Source of the DNA: Petrosia ficiformis
Taxonomy: Eukaryota; Porifera; Demospongiae; Haplosclerida; Petrosiidae
Length of the DNA stretch: 64,000 nt
Direction: 5' to 3'
Assembly (NCBI GenBank): GCA_947044365.1
Contig: OX345638.1
Location: 5,344,201-5,408,200, forward strand
Below, piece by piece: positions 47,100-55,900 of the stretch (the stretch's first letter is position 1; every line of letters begins with the position of its first letter). The notes beneath the pieces are model-generated. The model made no database searches, was not told the DNA's origin, and was given only the letters and a program-made list of their open reading frames with translations. A program made the translations under genes and the position numbers.

Positions 47100-47517
47100 A
47101 TCCCACAAACCCAACTGTGGAATAGCGAATGGATTTGTTTGACATTTCCCAAGATAGCTGCTACATTCTTTGTGTAGTTATGCCAAAAAAATGTCCAAAG
47201 TTGTTACTGTAGCAGATACCTAAAGTAGAATTTTAACGCAATAACTAAACAAATTTCATTGATTGCACCATTAGACCTCTATACAGTTGTTACAAACAAT
47301 TGAACAGAACTGTTAGCTATCAAACCCTCTATTTTTTTTTGTGAGGATATAGATTAACTTCTGATTTGTCTTGGGACAAAATTATTGAGCTGGATCATTC
47401 TCCTTCATGTATACACTCAATGCATTATGTCATCATTATAACTGCCAGATCTAGAGTACAGTTATTTATATCTGGCTAGTAGCACAGTTTTTATTTGTAG
47501 CTAGAAAATCGTAAATA
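47100..47517. other. Upstream DNA of unit 2, matches 31700-32085
   Basis: No gene. It is homologous to the region upstream of GTPase gene 1 (AAAAAAATGTCCAAAGTTGT; TGGATCATTCTCCTTCATGT) up to CGTAAAT, where the TIR element interrupts it. Confidence 0.6.
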
Positions 47518-47749
47518 CTAGTCTCGCGGAGCCAGACCCAACCTACTACGAAGGAAGGGTGTGGACGACTGGCCATACACGAGTTGTTCTGAAAACTACC
47601 GGAAGTAAGGTAGGCGATAAGTGGGTGTTTTCATATCAATGCGGTGTGCTTTACCGCGTGCTTGATAGTTCAAGAAGTACAGATGAGGTATGGCGTGCCG
47701 TTTGTCTCAAAATTCATGCAAGTCGTTACTTGTGAACTATGCGGTATTT

Positions 47750-47945
47750 ACACTTGTACGTTTGATCGATATTTGTTACTTTTGTTCGATATTTATAAAT
47801 AACTGTTAGTTTTGATCGATATTTATCAATAACTGTTACTTTTGATCGATATTTATAAATAACTGTTACTTTTGATCGATATTTATAAATAACTGTTGCT
47901 TTCGATCGATATTTATAAATAACTGCTTGTAAAACAGTTACTTTG
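47750..47945 (-). repeat. 30 bp minisatellite, left arm (about five copies)
   Basis: The unit on the minus strand is AACAGTTATTTATAAATATC plus GATCAAAAGT. Confidence 0.85.
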
Positions 47946-48131
47946 ATCATAATTATACAATTAGTTAATCTAGGCTTAATAAATTTTTAACAAATGGCAG
48001 AAAGGTTATATAGTAGTCAATTCAATAAAAAAAATATAATAATTATAATATACATATAATTATATAGAAAATAAATAATAATTATGAACCAATTATAATT
48101 ATTTAATAATTATTAATAAATCATGTTACTA

Positions 48132-48291
48132 TTACTTTTTTGCAATTGTTTTCTTTGATTTTGGCTCAAAATCTTCATCACTCTCTGATTTAGAAGACTC
48201 AAACTGTGAGAAAACAGAAAAGACTGCTCCTACTAAGGCATTCTGCAGTGCAGTAAGGCCACTAGGGCCGGCAACCACTTCATCTTCCCCA
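48132..48291 (-). pseudogene. Captured terminal exon inside the TIR element
   Basis: Minus strand: an acceptor-like AAATTCAG|T, then a frame encoding GEDEVVAGPSGLTALQNALV, GAVFSVFSQFESSKSESD and EDFEPKSKKTIAKK, then TAA TAG. An acidic-then-lysine-rich tail is typical of nuclear protein C-termini. There is no ATG and no upstream exon in the element, so it looks like a gene fragment picked up by the transposon. The source gene is not recognised. Confidence 0.5.
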
Positions 48292-48384
48292 CTGAATTTG
48301 GAGTATCGACATTGCAGCAACAATTAGCTCCACCTTCAAATTAGACGTATATCGGATACTAATTGCTCGATCAGATATCGAACA

Positions 48385-48875
48385 AAAGTAACAGTTATTT
48401 TATAAATATCGAAAAAAGGTAACTGTTATCAGATATCGAACAAAAGTAACAGTTATTTATAAATATCAATCAAAAGTGATAAAAAAAAAACTAACAGTTA
48501 TTTATAAATATCGATGAAAAGTAACAGTTATTTATAAATATCGAACAAAAGTAACAGTTATTTATAAATATCGATCACAAGTAACAAATATCGACAGTTA
48601 TTTATAAATATCGATCAAAAGTGACAGTTATTTATAAAAAAAACTAACAGTTATTTATAAATATCGATCAAAAGTAACAGTTATTTATAAATATCGATCA
48701 AAAGTAACAGTTATTTATAAATATCGATCAAAAGTAACAAATATCGACAGTTATTTATAAATATCAATCAAAAGTGATAAAAAAAACTAACAGTTATTTA
48801 TAAATATCGATGAAAAGTAACAGTTATTTATAAATATCGAACAAAAGTAACAAATATCGATCAAACGTACAAGTG
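48385..48875 (+). repeat. 30 bp minisatellite, right arm (roughly a dozen copies)
   Basis: The unit is AACAGTTATTTATAAATATC plus GATCAAAAGT, with higher-order duplication: a block including AAAAAAACTAACAG recurs at about 48480, 48640 and 48780. It is inverted relative to the left arm, so single strands could fold back over several hundred bases. Confidence 0.85.
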
Positions 48876-49386
48876 TAAATACCGCATAGTTCACAAGTAA
48901 CGATTTGCTTGAATTTTGAGACAAACGGCACGCCATAGATGAGTGTGGTGTCTTGTTTTTTTTTTGTGTAGTTGCCATGTTAGTGTGGGTTATATATAAG
49001 ACGAAGAGGAAAATATTGTCAGGCTCAAGTGTGAAAAGGGCTGTGGAGATCCTTTGACAGGGAGAAATTACAATCTTGGCTAGTGGAGATTGTAGTTTCA
49101 TCAATTTTGTTTTAAATGCTATGATGCTGTACTTATACACCATTCCTTATCATTGACCTGTTATTATAAATGTATATTGTCTTGGGTTTATACATCTATT
49201 TTTGTCAAATACAATTATATACTACACGAACAAGAAGTCCTACTAGTTCCATTATACTGCGCAGCAACACCTACTTTTCTCTAGTACTGTGGTTTTAACA
49301 CGATCCGCCCCTCAGAACAACTCGTGTATGGCCAGTCGTCCAGACCCTTTCTTCGTAGTAGGTTGGGTCTGGCTCCGCGAGACTGG

Positions 49387-49923
49387 TTAGTTACATGAAG
49401 AAACTGCCTAATTAATGGTGCTAGTGACACTTAACTATCAATTTAAAGTTTGTTTTTTTTTTTTTACATTCTTCCATCAGTTTCAGTTTATATACATTCT
49501 TCATTTACATGTTCAATATCTTGATTCTCCTATTTTCAAGCAAACATTTAGCAAACAGTCTAAAAAGTAGTAGCCATCACCAGCATGTGACCATGGCGAA
49601 AATACAAATCAGGTGACTTCTGGATGTCATATCATATGACTTCCTCGCGTTATATGTTTCCAAGGTAATCCAAAACTAATAACAGTACGCTAGGGCGTGT
49701 CACATGATCACCATTTCTTAGTGAAAAAGAGACTTCACTTTTCATGATAAGCTTCTGTATATGACTACAGTGTTAGAGGTAAGAAAAATCCAAAACCCAA
49801 AGCATATATCTTATATTTTTCTTTTCTTTAATTACCAACAGGTTTTTTCACAACCTAACTTGAAAAACATCTATGATTATATTTTCTATCACTATCTAGT
49901 CACTATTCACAATAGTATTAACT
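49387..49923 (+). promoter_or_regulatory. Conserved 5' region and untranslated exon of GTPase gene 2
   Basis: Parallel to 33060-33461: GACCATGGCGAAAATACAAA, CAGGTGACTT, ATGACTTCCTCGCG, GGGCGTGTCACATG, then AGTGTTAGAG|GTAAGAAA at about 49779 and an acceptor CCAACAG near 49843. Confidence 0.45.
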
Positions 49924-49947
49924 ATGACTGCATCAACAGTGAAGGAG
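49924..49947 (+). CDS. GTPase gene 2, exon 1 (start)
   Basis: ATG ACT GCA TCA ACA GTG AAG GAG then GTAAG (MTASTVKE). Same start and splice as copy 1; the intron is 58 nt. Confidence 0.7.
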
Positions 49948-52900
49948 GTAAGAATCAAAATCAACGTACATATGTGATAATTAATAAGCTTTTGCTCATT
50001 TACAGCAACAATTGCGTTATTTACTTCAATCTTCTAAACGTGAATCCGAATCAATTAATATACTAGTAACTGGAAAGACAGCAGTGGGAAAGTCTTCTAT
50101 TACAAATGCCATTCTTGGAGAAATACTCGCAACGGAAGGTAAATCCTTAGGAGGTGTAACTAGGGATATTTCTTGTCACGAGAGAACAGTAAATTATATC
50201 AAGTTCAAAGTATTGGATTCTCTGGGTCTTCGATATATCACAGAGGAAAATGATGAAATTACAAAAGGGATTATGCAAACATTGAGGCAACACTGCAGTC
50301 ATCTGCATCTTTTTTTATACTGCATTCGTATGGATCGAGATCGTGTTGAAGTATCAGAGTTGCATGCCATTAAGAAGTTATCCCAATTGTTTAGTCCTAA
50401 AATTTGGGATTGTGCAATTTTTGCCCTCACATTTGCGAATCGTGTCATACCTCCACCTGACTTGGAAACTGATGAAGATGAAGCCAAGTGGTTTAAAGAG
50501 CGTATAAAGGAGTTCCAGGAGATAATAGTCAAAGCCATAGTAGATAGTGGTGTTCCAGAGGATAAGGCAAAAAAAGTACCAGTTATTCCAACAGGTTACC
50601 ACAAACCTGGTAGGCACATGCCCAATCCAAAGAAGCTCTATGACAGACCTGATTGGTTCAATCCATTTTGGCATTCATGCGCAAAGCAGATGGAAGAAAA
50701 TACGATAATGGCACTATTAGCTTCACAAAGACATCGTGTTCAAGTAGTTAAAGATAAAACAACATCCAATAAGGCACAGATGATTGCAGAGAAACAACAG
50801 GAACTAATGAGTAAAGCAACAACAACCGAGGTTATTGCTAATAGTAGTAACAACTTCATTAAAATCATAACTCTTTATTATTTGCAGAGTCATGACTGGA
50901 AAATAGAAGTTTCAGATTCAAGTTCTTGGGCTGCACTAATTGAAAAAACAAAGTAGGCATGTTTGCTAATCTGATCTATATCTGTTATGAACTTACATCA
51001 ATCACATGATAATTTGTAAATTAAATCAATTCAGTGTACATCCATGTAATAATTCCTCTTTATAATATCATATAATTATAATATTTTATTAATATTTAGC
51101 AACACTTCATCTGGTGAACTTAAAGAGGAAGTCAAGCCAATGCAGAAAGGAAATGTATCAGGTATGGTATGCACTTATGAATTTACATACTAATTTGTAA
51201 AATACATAGATGGCTTTAAGGATGAGTTCCTTCAAGTTGAATATTTGAAAGTATAACAATTATCTGTATTTTTACAAAAAATGTTGATAACTCTACCAAC
51301 TCTGTGATGTACTACATGACTTGGCTGACTTACAGCTTTGTAACACTGGCATGCATGCAGACAAATATAGCATCTAAATGATAAAATTATGATGAGCATC
51401 AGTAGTAATATTTTATTTTGAACACTATGTATAATGTTAAACTCCTCTTGAGTGTGGTCTATCCAGGCAATTAAGGGCGAGGAATGGATAGACCACACTT
51501 ACATGGGGTTCAACACATTTAGACTCCTTGCCCACACTTTGATTTATGGAAATACATAAAAGTGTTTCTTAATGGACTTTCTAACCATAAACTGTATTCA
51601 TAATTTCATAGTTCAACTTTATAATATTATGAAGCGCTTTTGTTGAAAAATGTAATATTTATTTGGTCTTGTATTTAAGTTTTAACCACACCTCCTCTTC
51701 TTAAATCCCATGGTTTAAGAGGGGGTTCATCTGGGAACAAGTCTAACAGTTGTATGAAGAATAGACTACATCTAGTTGCCATGGCAATGGAGTAATAAGT
51801 ATTAATGTGTGGTCTTATTACACTTCAAAAATTATATTATACAGTCAAACCTGTTATTCCAGACCCTAGAAAATGGAGACACCCAGTGGCTTGGCTAGGA
51901 TGGGAGTTGTTGGGTTTAGCTTACTTGGGCATGTCATCCATCCCAACAGCTGACTGTTCCCTAACAATCATGCCTCTACCATTAATTAGTCTTGAGCCTG
52001 TGTTATAATGCATACATCAACAACACATTAATTGTTTTCAAAACGAAATTGTGAAGGCATGGTTAATCATTATGAATATATAATTATGACAGTGTGCAGT
52101 GCATGCATTATGAATTAAATCTGTAATGATTGACTGCAAATTGTGAATACTTAATTAGGCATGTAAAGTTTCGGGGACACTTTGCATTTCAGAGTGTGCC
52201 CTACTGTGCTTACTAATGTACATGTAGCTCTACCACTGCATACATTATCACAAGGTCTCAAACATTTTTCCATTGAAACTTGTATATTAGACCATTGGAA
52301 AATAGGGATGAAATATGGACAGAATTTTACTTCTACTTCGATGTATGCTATTGTAGCTTGCCTGTTATAGACAGCAATAAGGATAAAAAGAAAACCTGCA
52401 AGTACAGTGTATTAAACAATAGTTGAAATGAATGATTTATATCTAATCTGTGAACAAATTTTGCGAATCGAATTACTTGGTTTTCCATGATTTTTGTATA
52501 AATCAATATTATGCATAATGACAATTCAGTAGTTAATCCTGTGAAACAATGACAGCTCCATAATCAGGACAAAGTCACAAGGTGTCTGGAATACACAGGT
52601 TTTACTGTATAACTGAACATGTTTTGCTTAGCTCCATTATTTAAATAATTTAGATAGGTTATGTACAATGAAACTGTGAAGAAAAACAATTAATCTTTCA
52701 ATCTTCTTTTCTCTCCATATCTACATAGATATTCCTGTTTCACCTGAGGTTCAAGCTGCTGTTATTGAGGCTATAAAAGAAGGATCAGGTGACATGAATT
52801 TAGCACTCGTCTTATTGCATGGTGCACCAGCTGTTGGAAAGTCCAGTGTTAATCGTGTACTACAAGGTCTACCACCCCTACCAAAAAGCCAACAACACAG

Positions 52901-55900
52901 CACAGCTTTATTTGAAAATCCAATTCGTTTAATCAACACTGGCCAACTTGCTCTAACTCCAGATAATATTCTGGAACACGTTGATGAGAATAAACTAATG
53001 AACATGATAGCTGCACATATTTCATAACAAAAGGAGGAGAGTACAGCAGAAGAAGATGTAACTCAATCATCAAGTCACAAAACAGTTCAATCCCTACTAC
53101 AGTCAACTTCACATGTTATCTCCTCATCAAGTGATATTCCAACCATTCACACAGACGAGGTTGAGATATCAGATGCTCTTACCGAGATCAATAACCCTAC
53201 GAAATACTCTTCTGACCGTTTCGATAGTGTTCCAACCAATCACACAGACCAGGTTGAGATATCAGATGTTGTCAAAGGTATTGTTAGCGAGCTCAGTAAA
53301 GTTACGAAATACTCTTTTCACCTTTTCAATGTTCGATGGTTTCATATAGTTGATTCTGGTGGTCAACCTCAGTTTAGTGATGTTCTTCCTCTAATGTTTC
53401 CAAAAGTGTCATTACATATGGTCGTGATTCGACTAGATGAGAGGTTGGATGACAAGCCAAAGATCCGTTACCTAGTAGCTGGTGAAGACAAATACGAGCT
53501 TCCAGAAAATCTTTCACTCTCCTATTTACAAATGATAGAGAGGACATGTGAGTTAGCTCAGGCAGCCGCTAAGAAAAATCAGGAAGATAATCCCCCAAGG
53601 GTCGTTGTAGTGGCTACACGTTTCGATTGCATTTGTCCTGAAGAGCCTTTAAAGGAAAAGAATCGCCGTCTTGAGGAGGTGTTTGAAAGATACAAACACA
53701 TTATTGTACGTAAGAGTAGTAAGGAGGTAATTTTTGATATGAATGCAATGGTTCCAGAAGGAGAGGAACGTAAGGAGTATACTCGTGTGCTTCAGAATGT
53801 CCTTTTTGATGCTCCACCTGTTCACACTAGTGATGTTGAAGTTCCAGCTAGATGGATGCTATTATATTTAGAGCTTAGCCGACTTTCTGAAGAAGGGCTG
53901 TTAGATATGTCTACTTGTGAAGCAGTGGCAGATCGAATTGAGATGCGTAGTGATCTATCAAATGCTCTGGATTACTTCACAAACGTTGCCTTGCACATGC
54001 GCTTCACTGATAAACTACCCAAGCTTGTCTTCACAAAAGTAAATCCAATTGTTTCTCGACTGTCGACAGTGCTTGCAGCTTCTTTCACTCAACCAAAATT
54101 ACATGTAGCACCAATAGAGCAAGAAAGAGAGAATCTAAAACTCAATGGAATTGTAACCAAAGCCTTTGTCCACAAATTGTTTGATGGCAAGTTTAAGCAG
54201 AATCCATTCTCAGTCGATGACTTCTTCTCCCTCCTTGAATACCTACTTATCGCTGTGAACATCGATGATAGCGAATATTTCATCCCATGTGTTTTACCAC
54301 TTGACGATCCTAATCCAGTGGATTTTCCAACCAAATCTGCTAGCCTTCCTGTCCTTCTCACTTGGAATAAGGAAGTTCTCCCTCAAGGATTTTTTCCTGC
54401 TTTGATTGTTAAATTGCTTCAAAGGAAAGCTCCTCCAATTTTCAGCCATTGTGCTGGAGAAAAACAACTTCGACGTGCAGTTTACCTCAACTCAGAGTAC
54501 GGTGCTCTTCGTTTAGTTGATCAAACCTCGTGGTTTGAGTTGTATTTTGCTGGTAAAATGCAGTATTCTCCCATCGTGCTTAAAGCAGTTGAAGATTCTT
54601 CTCGTGCCCTCGTAGATGTATTGAAAACTCACGGTTTCGGTGAACTTAAACGTGCGTTCCATTGTACTGGTGTTTGTGACAGCAAAGATCCAGTTCATCC
54701 TGCTCTCCTCACAGTCACTAATGAGGGTCAGTGTACAAAGAGGGAAGCTTGCCGTTTCTCTTTGTCATCAGAGCATATGTGCTGGATAAAGCCCACTAAA
54801 GGTATAGACTATTATTGTAATATGCTTAATCACTTACTTTGGCTGGAAATTTATTTTCATTTCCATGCATGCCAAGTGTGAATTTGTAAAGTATATCTTG
54901 TTTGCCAGTTTCTCATGTTGTATACTTACAATGCTCAGGTGACGTGCACATCATCTTCTTTATCAGTGTGTAATTTGAAAGTTATAATAATTACTTTTTT
55001 AGTAAATAGCTTGACAAATTTTTGTAACGCAGTAAAAACATGTACACATAATAATATCATTTCAGAACTAAAGTTACCTGTACTGAGTTACATTTCTGCA
55101 CCGCTAATTATAAAATGTAGAGAATTGTAATCTTCTACTATGATAATTTAGTCATTGCATAATTATATTTATCAATTTCAGACCCTTCTTCTCATCATAC
55201 TGAAACAGACTCGTTTGGTCATGTCTGTCATTGTAAACTAGGTAAGTTTGCTAAAATTAATTAATTTTTATCAGTATTACTGATTATTTCATCATAGATA
55301 TGAAGGATTATAATTCAGTTTTCAAAGCTTGTAAGGAATTCAGTAGTGAGTGGAAGTACATAGGATTAGGATTGCAAATGAAGAAAACAACTCTTGACAT
55401 TATTAAGAAGGATAATGTTGACTCCAAGGAAAGAATGTGCGAGATGCTTGCCTCGTGGCTACAAAGACAGAGTATTGAACAGCCATTACCTTCTCGCAAT
55501 ATTTTAATTAGAGCAATTTCAGATTCAGTCGGCATAACAGAAGCTCAAAATGTTGCTTCAGATTTAGTTTGTGGGTCTTGTGACCATCGATAAAATTATC
55601 ACTTAAATACGTTATGTTGTATTGCAAGTAATATGCGTATGTAGTGTAGTTTAGAATAATGTGGTATATATTTTGTTCATTGATTATCACTTGTATAGTT
55701 CATGTATTCAGTTTTGTACTCTATATGTTTCTATAGAACATTCTCTTTCCGTATGCTCTGATCTTTATTAATAGTCATTTCTGTATAATTGTCAGTTAGT
55801 TAATTAACCAAAGATAGTTTGATGTTGAGTTGACTTTCAAGTTATTACAATTAACTTTATATATGTTTCAGAATTGGTGTTGCTGCTTATCATGATCACA

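Larger units (their letters stand above)
39725..47100. repeat. Segmental duplication copy II (filamin 5' fragment)
   Basis: From 39895 this matches the parental 15040-25270 block by block and in the same orientation, ending at the GTAAGAAGGCGAGTCTTCTA block near 47030. The 39750-39895 tandem matches 9480-9720. It contains broken copies of filamin exons 3, 2 and 1. Confidence 0.8.
47518..49386. mobile_element. 1.87 kb TIR element with inverted minisatellite arms and captured exon
   Basis: Near-perfect terminal inverted repeats of about 74 bp: 47518-47592 (AGTCTCGCGGAGCCAGACCC...) and 49312-49386 (...GGGTCTGGCTCCGCGAGACT). A second inverted pair lies at about 47690-47790 and 48851-48937 (TGGCGTGCCGTTTGTCTCAA). 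Between them are 30 bp arrays in opposite orientations. No transposase is encoded, so it is non-autonomous. The uninterrupted site survives in unit 1 at about 32085 (GTAAATGGTTAGTTACATG). The target duplication is not clear, and the superfamily is unassigned. Confidence 0.85.

Noticed and set aside
48385..48875. CRISPR-like array
   Set aside because: The repeats are directly adjacent without unique spacers and lie in a eukaryotic transposon; it is a minisatellite.
51805..52008. 67-residue open frame in the GTPase 2 intron insertion
   Set aside because: No recognisable domain, no splice support and no counterpart; left unassigned.
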